Source: Akkermansia muciniphila
Lineage (GTDB): Bacteria > Verrucomicrobiota > Verrucomicrobiia > Verrucomicrobiales > DEV007
Length of the DNA: 64,000 nucleotides
Assembly (NCBI GenBank): GCA_945883495.1
Contig: CAMCXS010000004.1
Coordinates: 1-64,000 of the forward strand
Direction: 5' to 3'
Of this stretch, positions 34,501-42,276 are shown piece by piece. A program made the translations under genes and the position numbers. The notes under the pieces were generated by a model that was not told where the DNA came from, did not search any database, and worked only from the letters and a program-made list of their open reading frames with translations. The stretch's first letter is position 1; every line of letters starts with the position of its first letter.

Positions 34501-36637
34501 GCAGCAGCGCCTCCCTGACTCGGTGCGGATGCGTGAACTGCTGCATATCTTGTCGAGCCGTCGCGACAGCCGGCCAATTGTGGCTGGGCTGCATCTGGCT
34601 GGCCAAAGCCTCAACCGGTTGCGTGGCTTGGAGCAGTTTCTGCCCGGTTATCGTGACTACACGGCGAGTGAGTTGCATGACATCTACAACGGGGCGCTGC
34701 AGTCACTTTCTTCGCTTCCAGAATTGGTGCCGAGCCTGCGCGAGTTGTCTTCCTTACCCGCTGAGTTTTATAGTGTCACGCGGGAACTGGACCTGGAGCC
34801 GGAAGCCTTTGAAGTGGCGATCGGACGCAAGACCTTGGTGGAACAGTTGCGTTCGGCCCGGGAGTTGAAGAGGCTAGATGGACCGACCTACCGGAGGCAC
34901 TGTGAGCAGCTCACGCAAGGATATCATCGTTGGATCGAGAATAACGGACAACGCTTGGCTGCGCGGGCTCGTCAGTCGGCATGGAACACCCTGCAAGTGG
35001 CAACCCGCTCCGAAGATCAACTGGCGCCGGTGGAGCGATTGAGACGGCAGGAGGTGCAGGAGGGACGAATTCTTTTGGAGCATCAGTTCGGCTTGAAGCA
35101 GCGCTTCAAATCGATCCGGGAGATTGCGACAGGGAGCCGAGCCTTACTCTTTGATCTCAAGCCGGTGTGGCTGATGAGCCCGCTGAGTATCTCACAGACG
35201 CTCCCGCTGGAGCCGGATCTATTTGATGTGGTGATCTTTGATGAAGCGAGTCAGATCAAACTGGAAGATGCGGTTCCTTCGATCTTCCGCGGGAAGCAAG
35301 TGATTGTGGTTGGCGATGAGATGCAGTTGCCGCCGACGAACTTCTTCAGCTCGGGCACGATGGAGGAAGAGACGTTGGTGCTTTACCGGGAAAAAGAACG
35401 CGTGGAGGTGATCGACCTCTCCGCGGAAAGTCTCTTGAGCCATGCGGCGCGGCGGTTGCCGAGCACGCTTTTGGGGTGGCATTACCGGAGCCGTCACGAG
35501 GCGCTGATCAGCTTCTCCAATCATGCTTTCTATGGAGGGGAGCTTCTCACCATTCCGGACCGGCAAGCGGTGGAAGAGCTGCGGGAGCCGATCGTGCTTC
35601 GGGATTTGGCGGATACCAGCGCGGCGTTGGAGGCGGCCATGGAACGGAGCATCAGCGTGCATCACATTCACCAGGGCACTTATGATAAGCGCCGCAATGC
35701 CAAGGAGGCGACCTGCATCGCGGGCTTGGTGCGTGATCTCCTGCGGCGGCAGCGCGATTTCGGTCCCGGCCTGCGGCAAACTGTGGGAGTGGTGGCGTTT
35801 TCGGATGCGCAGCAGGAGGAGATCGAGCGCGCCTTGGAGCGGCTGGCCCGGGCGGATGGAGATTTCGATCGTCTCCTCGCGGCGGAGCGAGAGCGGATCG
35901 AGGGTGGTGAGTTCACGGGATTGTTCGTGAAGAACCTGGAGAACGTGCAGGGCGATGAGCGGGATATCATTATCCTCAGTGTCTGTTATGCACCTGGGCC
36001 GGACGGAAAGATGAAGATGAACTTCGGTCCCATCAACCAAGCCGGGGGCGAGAAGCGGCTGAACGTGATTCTGTCCCGTGCCCGCCAGCACATGATCGTA
36101 GTGAGCTCGATCTCGGCTTCGGACATTACGAATGATTGGAACGATGGTGCCCGCTGCCTGCGCAATTTCTTGGAGTATGCGAACGCGGTGTCGCGTGGCG
36201 ATCGCGAGGCCGCGGACCGGGTCCTGCGCCGCTTGCAACCGGGCGGACGCGAAGAGGATGTCAAAACGCCAATCGCCATGGGATCGGCGACGGCCCGTTC
36301 GCTGGCGGCGGCCTTGCGGACTCGGGGCTACGAGGTCTCTACGGGAAACGGAGAATCTGGCTTCAAGATTGACGTTGCGGTGCGGCGCCCTGGATCACCG
36401 GATTACGAATTGGCGATCCTTCTCGACGGCCAAACGCGCTGCCCTGGGGCGGACGCGTTGGAGCGGGCGGTGCTGCGGCCGGGAATTCTCAAGTCCTTCG
36501 GTTGGAGCGTTTTCGACGTGCTGAGCAAGGACTGGTATGAGGAGCCTGAGAAGGTCCTGGGCCAAATCGAAGCGGCATTGGGACCAGCGGCACCGGCTAG
36601 GCTGACCAGCCGACCGCAGGCGATGATGACGTCTTGA
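31511..36637 (+). CDS. Pseudokinase - DUF4011 - SF1 helicase - nuclease-like multidomain protein
   Basis: Protein of 1708 residues. Residues 1 to about 215 resemble a protein-kinase C-lobe without catalytic motifs (FPSYVTDYFSWEHLVGHHDP, then TDIFSIGMILASLAL with Asp135; no HRD or DFG). DUF4011 starts near 235 (LRDRLFDTSRRNKLIY). The SF1 (COG1112/Dna2-like) helicase has Walker A GPPGTGKS at 614-621 and Walker B DVVIFDEASQ at 1239-1248, separated by a long helical insert. Later motifs are GWHYRSRHEALI, VQGDERDIIILSV and RLNVILSRARQH. Residues about 1605-1700 match the MTES_1575-type restriction fold (GFKIDVAVRRPG, WSVFDVLSKDW), but the usual Glu of IECDG is Leu1637 (ILLDG). ATG 31511 is preferred to TTG 31496. 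Predicted to act on nucleic acid, possibly in defence (inference). Confidence 0.88.
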   Translation: MESAPSFSFHTFLADSAKNRLNTEDIVAAIVPLIEQTIEAHERGLVAPLAGIGAIRVTHGRLWFRESDAHEPARNQVRLDVIQPARQRPVEIIEVRSGKENRLILSPQDEVLFPSYVTDYFSWEHLVGHHDPITDIFSIGMILASLALREDFVERKSLTRFVENRHNLFHLCADLHPAIQKVILKTTEAARSRRVQDLETVRDYLRHFRAGKAAATGQSSTLSLGRVPGDKRTAILKNLRDRLFDTSRRNKLIYHEPNAHSVNLTETSVPRMLAYQNLDPLQFFMWQPDLERRFQEGSRIKLNRYFTEDSAPEADAALQRVRQAANRDEKEFGFSNLRLVLAFLHWHNLRESASRDEVIHSPMLLLPVRLEAERGVKDSFELEPIGTEAEVNPALRHFLKLLYNLDLPERIDLAMTSPQEFGEALRQSIEQTAHEVSLEIVDRTRIRLWRDRVRFAPVNDARPHRLCGEHVSTFCDVDYSYRSSPVVPLGVRLFETFIRPAALPVDYAHYEKERYETVATALCNPYRWEFDLCSMTLGNFDFQKMTLVHDYDELLHRRSGHECFDALFSPGAMPAGEEPPKLGLEDQYLIAAADPTQVSAIAWARTGRNMIIQGPPGTGKSQTITNLIADYVARGKRVLFVCEKRAALDVVYSRLSRARMGEQAVLIHDSQGDRGTFVRNLKDSYEQLQRGGVSSDGDLQARRLVENMVPVLGELDHYAKGLRRPLNDAPINVLQLLERLIELKRHAVGLDASEEDMLPGYGVWHAYGETVRRVGEALHDLGMRRALGATPLRVLSSACLSGEIPVAQIRQALLARAEAVRELANLATDLDEVFGELRLSELPPLVEFASQAHYFVVHDLMGLVREDSFESRRLRELAEEMSELAAKMERTREENRHWREKLPATDVVPALETSRFLDQLHWPFLHRRYWRLRAVLRQRYNFRAHSVPPRWTRLLDSLGDEYGLSDEIEALESRIRREFRVPESSGLIGGANVLREMQQRLPDSVRMRELLHILSSRRDSRPIVAGLHLAGQSLNRLRGLEQFLPGYRDYTASELHDIYNGALQSLSSLPELVPSLRELSSLPAEFYSVTRELDLEPEAFEVAIGRKTLVEQLRSARELKRLDGPTYRRHCEQLTQGYHRWIENNGQRLAARARQSAWNTLQVATRSEDQLAPVERLRRQEVQEGRILLEHQFGLKQRFKSIREIATGSRALLFDLKPVWLMSPLSISQTLPLEPDLFDVVIFDEASQIKLEDAVPSIFRGKQVIVVGDEMQLPPTNFFSSGTMEEETLVLYREKERVEVIDLSAESLLSHAARRLPSTLLGWHYRSRHEALISFSNHAFYGGELLTIPDRQAVEELREPIVLRDLADTSAALEAAMERSISVHHIHQGTYDKRRNAKEATCIAGLVRDLLRRQRDFGPGLRQTVGVVAFSDAQQEEIERALERLARADGDFDRLLAAERERIEGGEFTGLFVKNLENVQGDERDIIILSVCYAPGPDGKMKMNFGPINQAGGEKRLNVILSRARQHMIVVSSISASDITNDWNDGARCLRNFLEYANAVSRGDREAADRVLRRLQPGGREEDVKTPIAMGSATARSLAAALRTRGYEVSTGNGESGFKIDVAVRRPGSPDYELAILLDGQTRCPGADALERAVLRPGILKSFGWSVFDVLSKDWYEEPEKVLGQIEAALGPAAPARLTSRPQAMMTS

Positions 36638-36782
36638 GCAAGGACCAGCGGCGATTCGTATGACCGCCTGGGAAGTCATCGTCGTCGTTGTTTTCCAGGA
36701 ACCAATCGATGAGTTCAGCCAGAAAACGGCCAATGCCGATCACACCAGCGAGGAGGAAAAAGCCGCAGAGGAAGTCGATCAT
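36597..36782 (-). CDS. Possible small membrane protein
   Basis: Reading from ATG 36782 gives 61 residues: MIDFLCGFFLLAGVIGIGRF, then a short helix (LAELIDWFLENN), an Asp cluster and a basic tail. The hydrophobic stretch could span the membrane once. The gene would overlap the 3' end of the helicase on the other strand by 41 bases. The upstream sequence on its own strand is pyrimidine-rich and has no Shine-Dalgarno sequence. It fills the gap between the helicase and the amidohydrolase, which is otherwise without features. It may be a chance ORF. Confidence 0.35.
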   Translation of the reverse strand: MIDFLCGFFLLAGVIGIGRFLAELIDWFLENNDDDDFPGGHTNRRWSLLKTSSSPAVGWSA

Positions 36783-36883
36783 GGGAGGGGAGGAGAGACC
36801 GCCCTCCCTATATTGGCGAATTCTCGGCATTGCAAGCGAAACCGCATTCAGGAAGCGGCGGGCTGCGGGTGTTGGCTATCGAC

Positions 36884-37801
36884 TTAGCTGAAAAACAGCT
36901 TTTCCGCCGTTCCTCGGAGCATGCTCGCTTTGTCTTCCTCCGTGAGGAAGTCGAGGCGATCCCGGATGAGGCTGATGGAGTCAGCGTAGTTGTGTCCGTC
37001 TTCCACTTGGTAGGGACAATCGCTGGCCCACATGAGCCGGTCTGCCCCGTAGACGTCGCGGAGCTGGCGAATCAGAGGGGCCATGTCGAGGTAGGGGGCT
37101 TTCTTCGCGCCGAGTGCGTAGAAGGCTGACGTTTTGACATAGACATGCGGGAAGTCCGCCAGGCGGCACAGGCGATTCACGTCCTCGGAACTGGCCTCGC
37201 CTTTCATGCCGAGCCGGGCGAAGTGATCGATGACGACCCGGGTCTTCGGAAATTCGGTGCACATGTTGTGGATGGCGGGAAGGGCGTCTGGATCGGCGAG
37301 CAGGCAGATGGCGAGACCTTCGTCCGCTGCGCAACGCCACATCGCGCGCATGCCCTCAGCCCAGCTCTCAGCGTTCTTCCGGCTGGTGTAGACGCGGAAG
37401 CCGCGCACGCCCTGTTTCGCCAGGAATTTCATTGCGTTCGTCACATCGGACAGGGATTCATCGACAATAGCGACGCCTGCGAAGACTCCCGGATGGGCCG
37501 CCATGACGTCGAGCATGTAGCGATTGTCGAACTGATAGAAGCTCATCTGAATGAGGACGATCCGGTCCACGCTTTGCGGCTTGCAGTGGGCAAAAAGTTT
37601 CTCCGGAGTGAAGCTGGGCGGCGCCATGTTGCCCACGGTGAAACCGGCGGCCAGCGGGTAGGAGGTTGTGTCCGGTGTCCAGACGTGGACATGGGCATCG
37701 ATGAATCCGCTGGGCGCGGACGCGGCGAACGACGGGGCGGTAAGCGACGCGCCCAGGGCGGTGGCGAGGAAATGGCGGCGGTTCGGGGACGAGGAGTGCA
37801 T
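36884..37801 (-). CDS. Exported amidohydrolase-family (amidohydrolase_2) hydrolase
   Basis: TIM-barrel metal-dependent hydrolase of 305 residues. The leader has an Arg-Arg pair followed by a hydrophobic stretch (NRRHFLATALGASLTAPSFAA), so Tat export is plausible. Metal-ligand motifs: DAHVHVW at the end of strand 1, VVIDHFARLG (His), and WASDCPYQVEDG (Asp) near the C-terminus. These match PF04909 lactonases and decarboxylases. The substrate is probably a lactone or carboxylic acid, but I cannot say more. It is 35 bases after the M20 peptidase gene in a long co-directional run. Confidence 0.9.
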   Translation of the reverse strand: MHSSSPNRRHFLATALGASLTAPSFAASAPSGFIDAHVHVWTPDTTSYPLAAGFTVGNMAPPSFTPEKLFAHCKPQSVDRIVLIQMSFYQFDNRYMLDVMAAHPGVFAGVAIVDESLSDVTNAMKFLAKQGVRGFRVYTSRKNAESWAEGMRAMWRCAADEGLAICLLADPDALPAIHNMCTEFPKTRVVIDHFARLGMKGEASSEDVNRLCRLADFPHVYVKTSAFYALGAKKAPYLDMAPLIRQLRDVYGADRLMWASDCPYQVEDGHNYADSISLIRDRLDFLTEEDKASMLRGTAEKLFFS

Positions 37802-37836
37802 GGGGTCAGAGCCCCAGCAGAGCGAAAAGCGGCGGA

Positions 37837-38973
37837 TTAGGCAAACGCCAAGATGACTCTGCGGTAAAACTCCACCGCCTGTTCCAGTTGGTCGATTTCC
37901 ACATATTCCACCGCCGCGTGCGCCCGGTCGATGCTCCCCGGCCCGAAGACGATGCTGGGGACGCCAGCCCGGGAAAGTTTGCTGGCGTCGCAGCCGAACG
38001 GCACGCCGCAGGGTAGGGGATCGAGCCCCATGGCGCCCAGCACGGAGGTGGCGGTTTGGACCAGAGGGTCATGGATCGGAGTTTCCAAGGCTTCGTCAGT
38101 GAGCATTGGCGTTTCCATTTCGGCGACGAAGTCCGCGAGACGCATTTTGAGGCCATCGAGGATGCCTTGGTAGTGGGCGAGGACTGCGCGGACGGTTTCG
38201 CCAGGGAGGAGGCGGCGGTCGATTTCGATGACGCACTCGTCCGGGACGAAGTTTACCTGCACGCCGCCTTGGATGACGCCGATGTTGCACGTCGGGGGGC
38301 CGAGCAAAGGATGGGCATGGTTTGCCTGTCGGCTGGCGTCCTCCTCGAATGCGAGGATGAGATGCGCCATGTGGTGGATGGCGTTGATGCCGAGTTCAGG
38401 ACGCGAGCTGTGGGCGGCGCGGCCTAGGACGCGGATGCGCCAACGCAGGACGCCCTTGGTGGCCACAACGCAGCGCAATTCGGTCGGTTCGGCGACGATG
38501 GCGGCGTGGGCTTGGAGATTTTCGCACAATCTAACGACGCCGCGGTAAGAGTATTCTTCGTCGGCGGCCGCGCAGAGGAGGACGTCGCAAGGAGGTGTGA
38601 GCCCTTCCTCCTTGAGCGAAGCCAGAACGTACATCATGGCCGCGAGGCCGGCCTTGGTATCGCAGGAGCCGCGGCCAAAGAGTTTGCCGTCCGCGATGCG
38701 GGGTTCGAAGGGCGGAATGGTCATGCCCTTGGTGGAGACGGTGTCGGTATGGGCTTCGAGGACGAGGCAGCGCTGGCGGTTAAGGCCGGGAAGGCAGGCT
38801 AAAATGTTGGGGCGCCCGGGGAAGACTTCTTGTTCGGTGACTTCGATGCCGCGTTGCTGAAAATAGCCGTGGACGAATGCCGCGATTTCCGCTTCGCCCG
38901 GGCCGCTATCGTAGGCGGAGTTGACGCTGTTGATCCGGACGAGCTGGGCGAGAAGCTCAAGAATGGGCGACAT
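37837..38973 (-). CDS. M20-family metallopeptidase/deacylase (ArgE/DapE-like)
   Basis: Di-zinc amidohydrolase of 378 residues, cytoplasmic. Metal and catalytic motifs are present: LVLEAHTDTVS (His and the catalytic Asp), GRGSCDTKAGLAAMM (bridging Asp), AADEEYSYRG (catalytic Glu-Glu) and a C-terminal His in DRAHAAVEYV. The dimerisation lid domain covers about 165-285 (VLGRAAHSSRPELGINAIHHM). Known relatives deacylate N-acetylornithine, N-succinyl-diaminopimelate or cleave dipeptides. The sequence does not discriminate among these. It is 4 bases downstream of the Uma2 gene, so probably in the same transcript. Confidence 0.92.
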   Translation of the reverse strand: MSPILELLAQLVRINSVNSAYDSGPGEAEIAAFVHGYFQQRGIEVTEQEVFPGRPNILACLPGLNRQRCLVLEAHTDTVSTKGMTIPPFEPRIADGKLFGRGSCDTKAGLAAMMYVLASLKEEGLTPPCDVLLCAAADEEYSYRGVVRLCENLQAHAAIVAEPTELRCVVATKGVLRWRIRVLGRAAHSSRPELGINAIHHMAHLILAFEEDASRQANHAHPLLGPPTCNIGVIQGGVQVNFVPDECVIEIDRRLLPGETVRAVLAHYQGILDGLKMRLADFVAEMETPMLTDEALETPIHDPLVQTATSVLGAMGLDPLPCGVPFGCDASKLSRAGVPSIVFGPGSIDRAHAAVEYVEIDQLEQAVEFYRRVILAFA

Positions 38974-38977
38974 CGAA

Positions 38978-39526
38978 TCAGGCCAACGAATCGATTCGAT
39001 CGGGAAACCCGGGACACAAGGTTGAAGTGCCGAGCTCGTCGGGAGCGGAGCGAACGAAGAACCTCATGGAGCGGTCGAGACCACAGATCCAGACTTCTTC
39101 GGCGCCGGACTCGAAATAGAGGTGCTTTTTCCGGTCGATCTCGTCCCTAGTGTTGGAGGGGGAGAGGACTTCGACACAGATTTCGGGGGCGGCGGTGAAA
39201 ACCTTTTGGCCCTTTTGGGCAGCACGGCGCTCCGCCGAGATCCAGGCGATATCGGTGAGTTTGACGCCGTCGCGGGTGGAGACCGGGCATTCCGTGATGA
39301 TGTGGCCGGACCGGAGGTGCTGCCGGATGACAAAGGCGAGAGAAACCTGATTTTCGCCATGCTCCGGCGCGGGAGGATAGTTCATGATGACCTGTCCGAA
39401 CGCGTCGGTTTCCAAGCGCCCGGCGATCGAGGATAATGTTGGATCGGCGCAGACCTCTTCCCAGCGCTGGATGTTAAATGCGGTCCGGTCCGTGATGAGC
39501 GGGAGTTCTGGAGCGGCGGTGGCCAT
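38978..39526 (-). CDS. Uma2-family (DUF820) restriction-fold protein
   Basis: Protein of 182 residues with the Uma2/DUF820 pattern: GRLETDAFGQVIMNYPPAPEHGE, VKLTDIAWIS, APEICVEVLSPSNTRDEIDRKKHLYFESGAEEVWI. The D...ExE-type acidic residues (Asp of TDIAW, Glu-x-Leu-Ser of VEVLSPSN) lie as in the PD-(D/E)XK nuclease fold. The family is very widespread in cyanobacteria and PVC bacteria, often in many copies, and its role is not settled. Here it is embedded in a run of metabolic genes without a toxin or transposase partner. Confidence 0.92.
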   Translation of the reverse strand: MATAAPELPLITDRTAFNIQRWEEVCADPTLSSIAGRLETDAFGQVIMNYPPAPEHGENQVSLAFVIRQHLRSGHIITECPVSTRDGVKLTDIAWISAERRAAQKGQKVFTAAPEICVEVLSPSNTRDEIDRKKHLYFESGAEEVWICGLDRSMRFFVRSAPDELGTSTLCPGFPDRIDSLA

Positions 39527-39575
39527 GAATCCGGTTCAGCATAGTGGCGGACCGCTCTTGAGGCAAGGACGCCTC

Positions 39576-40196
39576 TCACCACTTGGGGACGAAGCGTCCG
39601 GTCCGCTGCAGATAGCCGACATATTCCTCACCGAAAACGCCGCCGAGGTGCTGTTCCTCATCTCCCGCCTTGATCGATGCGCAGATGAAGTGGAGAACGA
39701 GGATGATCAGGGAAATCGGGGTGGGTAAGAGGAGCACCGCGCCGAGGAGCATGACGATTTGGAAGGAATAAATCGGGTGCCGCATCCGGCCGTAGGGGCC
39801 GTTTTGCACGAGGTTGGAGGATCCGGTCTTATCGATCCCGATGCGCCAAGCGGCGCCCATGGCCGCATAACACCAGAGAGTGCCCGCGTACCCGAGGACC
39901 AAGAGGGCGATGCCGGGGATCAAGGTGGCCGGATGGCTGAGCTGAGGCAGGAGATTGAGCGGCGCGAAATCTGGGCCGGAAACGAGCAGCGGTTGGCCAA
40001 TCCACCCGGCGATGACGATGAACCAGCCGAGCCAAAGGAGGCGTTCCTTGGCGTCTTTGGGCGCGAGGTTCGGGGTGCGTCCGATTTTCTTACGAACCCG
40101 CCGGGCTTGGAGAAAGACTCCGCCCCAATAAATGATTCCCGAGGCGCAGACCAGAGCTCGCCGCAAAATCAGTTCTCCACCTTCGATCAATTCCAT
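39576..40196 (-). CDS. ICMT/PEMT-like membrane methyltransferase
   Basis: Integral membrane protein of 206 residues with four or five hydrophobic helices. The C-terminal signature NLVQNGPYGRMRHPIYSFQIVML, followed by KAGDEEQHLGGVFGEEYVGYLQRTGRFVPKW, matches the isoprenylcysteine carboxyl methyltransferase / phospholipid methyltransferase superfamily, including the SAM-binding Arg-His-Pro and the Glu-Glu pair. The substrate in bacteria is generally unknown, perhaps a lipid or isoprenoid. Its ATG directly abuts the TAA of the acyltransferase gene upstream, so the two proteins probably work together (inference). Confidence 0.88.
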   Translation of the reverse strand: MELIEGGELILRRALVCASGIIYWGGVFLQARRVRKKIGRTPNLAPKDAKERLLWLGWFIVIAGWIGQPLLVSGPDFAPLNLLPQLSHPATLIPGIALLVLGYAGTLWCYAAMGAAWRIGIDKTGSSNLVQNGPYGRMRHPIYSFQIVMLLGAVLLLPTPISLIILVLHFICASIKAGDEEQHLGGVFGEEYVGYLQRTGRFVPKW

Positions 40197-41537
40197 TTAT
40201 GCGCCTTCTTCGGGGGCCGTGAGCAATGTCAGGAACCGCTGGACGACTCCGTCCATCTTTTCCGGTGCGATGACATTGGGCTTGGAACTGATACCGAGGT
40301 TGAGCCGCCCCGCAATCCCCGTGACAGAAATCACAAACGGCATGGCCGGGCCGGCAGAAACGGCGCGGAGATAATCGATGACCTCTGTGGCGCCGCAGTC
40401 GCGGCATAAATCATCGACCTTGCGGTTGGTGATGCTGCCCCAGACGGGATAGGATTTCCGATAGAAGTTGCGCTGTTTTTCGATTGGGAGCCGGCTGAGC
40501 ATGAAGCGCGAGGCCCGGAACGTGATCGCGGAGCCGAGTGAGAGCTTTTGGTCCTTGATTCGGCGGGTTTCGGCGCGGACGTCGCGGACCAAGTCGCCAA
40601 GGGTGATTCCTTTGGGCACCGGATGAGTGATGGAGAAAGTGCCGAGGCACAATCCAAAGCGATCTCGTTCGGAGGCCTGGAGGGTGCCGCGAAGATTGAC
40701 GACGCAGGCTGCGGTCAACTCAGGACGATCAGTGGAAAAGCGGCTCCCGGTGAGTGGCGCGGCGGCGAGCAGAAGGGCTCCAAGGCACAAATCATTCAGA
40801 GTGACTTCGCAGTGCTTGGCTTTCGCGATCGCCATCGCAGTTTCGCTCGACGTCAACGTATGTGACTGGAAACGATTGTGGAAGTCGCTATCCGCGCAGA
40901 CCGGCGGCCGATGGGAATGGCGCATCCGTTGGAACTGCCGGACGGCGCCTATGGAGCGTTGCAGCGTTTCCCAAGGATTGCCGAGAGGCGCTTTCAAGGG
41001 GCTGCCGGGCGTCAAGAACTGAGGTGCGCTGGGATGTGGCGTCCTCCCGGTGCAGGCGCCCGCGATTTCCAAAAGCAGGCGGCCGATCGATTCTGCGTCG
41101 GCGATAGCGTGGAAGTAGGCAAGGCCGAGCCAGGCGGTGTCAGCGGGACCTGGCGCACAAAAGAAGCGGAAGGGGACGAAGGTGTCCTCGAAGGGAAATG
41201 GCTCGTTGAGTTGCCGCTCGATTTCGGCATCAAGATCCGCTGCGGCGATAAGGCGAGGGGCACAGCCGGGGGAGGCGGCGGGGGAGTGCCAAGTCGCGTG
41301 ATTGGCTTGGAAGCTCACCTGCTCGAGTCCGTAACGATGGAGCGTGCGCTCGATTTCTTTGCTGAAACGCTCCGCTGAGACCGGACTGGAGACCTGGAGG
41401 ACGTGGACCGCGTTGTAAGGGTGAAGCCGGCTCCACTGGAGCATGGTGCGCTGAAACTCATTGACGCCTCCGCGGACGGCGTCGGCGCCGAAAGAAGATG
41501 CGGGAGCAACTGGGCTCGGGGGGCAATGAGAGTGCAT
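40197..41537 (-). CDS. Condensation-domain-like acyltransferase
   Basis: Protein of 446 residues of the chloramphenicol-acetyltransferase / condensation / wax-ester synthase superfamily. The catalytic motif is His143-Ala-Ile-Ala-Asp147 (LAYFHAIADAESIGRLLLEI), where the family has HHxxxDG. Only the second His is kept, as usual for the key base. Further matches are VTLNDLCLGALLLAA and the C-terminal MPFVISVTGIAGRLNLGIS. No carrier protein or adenylation domain is nearby, so a stand-alone O- or N-acyltransferase (for example alcohol acyltransferase) is more likely than a peptide synthetase. ATG 41537 is used; a GTG lies just before. It abuts the ICMT-like gene. Confidence 0.82.
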   Translation of the reverse strand: MHSHCPPSPVAPASSFGADAVRGGVNEFQRTMLQWSRLHPYNAVHVLQVSSPVSAERFSKEIERTLHRYGLEQVSFQANHATWHSPAASPGCAPRLIAAADLDAEIERQLNEPFPFEDTFVPFRFFCAPGPADTAWLGLAYFHAIADAESIGRLLLEIAGACTGRTPHPSAPQFLTPGSPLKAPLGNPWETLQRSIGAVRQFQRMRHSHRPPVCADSDFHNRFQSHTLTSSETAMAIAKAKHCEVTLNDLCLGALLLAAAPLTGSRFSTDRPELTAACVVNLRGTLQASERDRFGLCLGTFSITHPVPKGITLGDLVRDVRAETRRIKDQKLSLGSAITFRASRFMLSRLPIEKQRNFYRKSYPVWGSITNRKVDDLCRDCGATEVIDYLRAVSAGPAMPFVISVTGIAGRLNLGISSKPNVIAPEKMDGVVQRFLTLLTAPEEGA

Positions 41538-41558
41538 CACCCCCCCACCATAGGCCGA

Positions 41559-42134
41559 TCAGCGTCTTTTGCGAATCTCCGCTCGAACTGCTTGCAAGGC
41601 TAGGTTCTGCACCGAGCGGTTTTCCTCCACCGTGAAGTGATTGGCGCCGAATTCGGAGGCGTTCACTTGGTTGATTCGGCCCGTGAAGTCGTTCGCGGCG
41701 GTGTAGCGACCGCCCGTGGGGGTGCGGTAGTTGATGACGGACTTAGCGCCCTTGTGCAGCGTTTTGCTGGAGAGAGGATCGAGGCCGACGACGAGGGCCA
41801 CGGGAATATTGTGCCTTCCCAGGTAGTTCGCGAAATCTGGAGCGGCATCGCCCCCGAAGGAGTGGCCAAGGACGACGATGGGATAAGAAACCGACTTGTT
41901 TTTTGAGCGACGAACGATGCCATCGGCGAGACCGCGCCAGCCGGCGAAGCTGGTGGCCTTGGCGTTGATGCCCTCTTTGCGCAATTGGGAGGCCATCTGG
42001 TTCATCCCGGTCGAGAAAATGTCGAAGCCTCCTCGCAAAAAATACACCTCCTCAGCGGAGGCGCTCCCGGCGAGGGCGAAGGCGGTGAGGACAAGGCGGA
42101 GGCAGATGGAAGGGTGGCGATAAGTTGTGTTCAT
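41559..42134 (-). CDS. Exported alpha/beta-hydrolase
   Basis: Protein of 191 residues. The signal peptide covers residues 1-28 (ending AGSASA). The nucleophile elbow GHSFGGDAAP carries the catalytic Ser. An Asp in VVGLDPLSS and a His in FGANHFTVEEN would complete a Ser-Asp-His triad. The short length is typical of lipase-like or thioesterase-like members without a lid domain. The substrate is unknown. It is first in the run of minus-strand genes to 36.9 kb, with a 14-base palindrome just upstream in an AT-rich leader. Confidence 0.82.
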   Translation of the reverse strand: MNTTYRHPSICLRLVLTAFALAGSASAEEVYFLRGGFDIFSTGMNQMASQLRKEGINAKATSFAGWRGLADGIVRRSKNKSVSYPIVVLGHSFGGDAAPDFANYLGRHNIPVALVVGLDPLSSKTLHKGAKSVINYRTPTGGRYTAANDFTGRINQVNASEFGANHFTVEENRSVQNLALQAVRAEIRKRR

Positions 42135-42144
42135 AAGGTGTAAA

Positions 42145-42158
42145 ATATTTCGAAATAT
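42145..42158. promoter_or_regulatory. Perfect 14-base AT-rich palindrome
   Basis: ATATTTCGAAATAT is a perfect palindrome 10 bases upstream of the start codon of the exported hydrolase. It sits in a strongly AT-rich stretch (42135-42276) that separates two divergent genes in otherwise GC-rich DNA. Its place in the 5' leader suits a repressor operator. Chance is a real alternative in such AT-rich sequence. Confidence 0.35.
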
Positions 42159-42276
42159 ATAATATCAATAATTTCCATTAGGGTCAATCGCGAAATGCGT
42201 GTGCGTCGTTCTTAAGTGTGAATTGCGCATGTGAAAGATTTCTTGATAATTTTACAGTCGAGGACATTTTGATCAC

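Noticed and set aside
38978-39526. Uma2 protein as part of a mobile element
   Set aside because: No transposase, inverted repeats or target duplications surround it; it sits inside a regular metabolic run.
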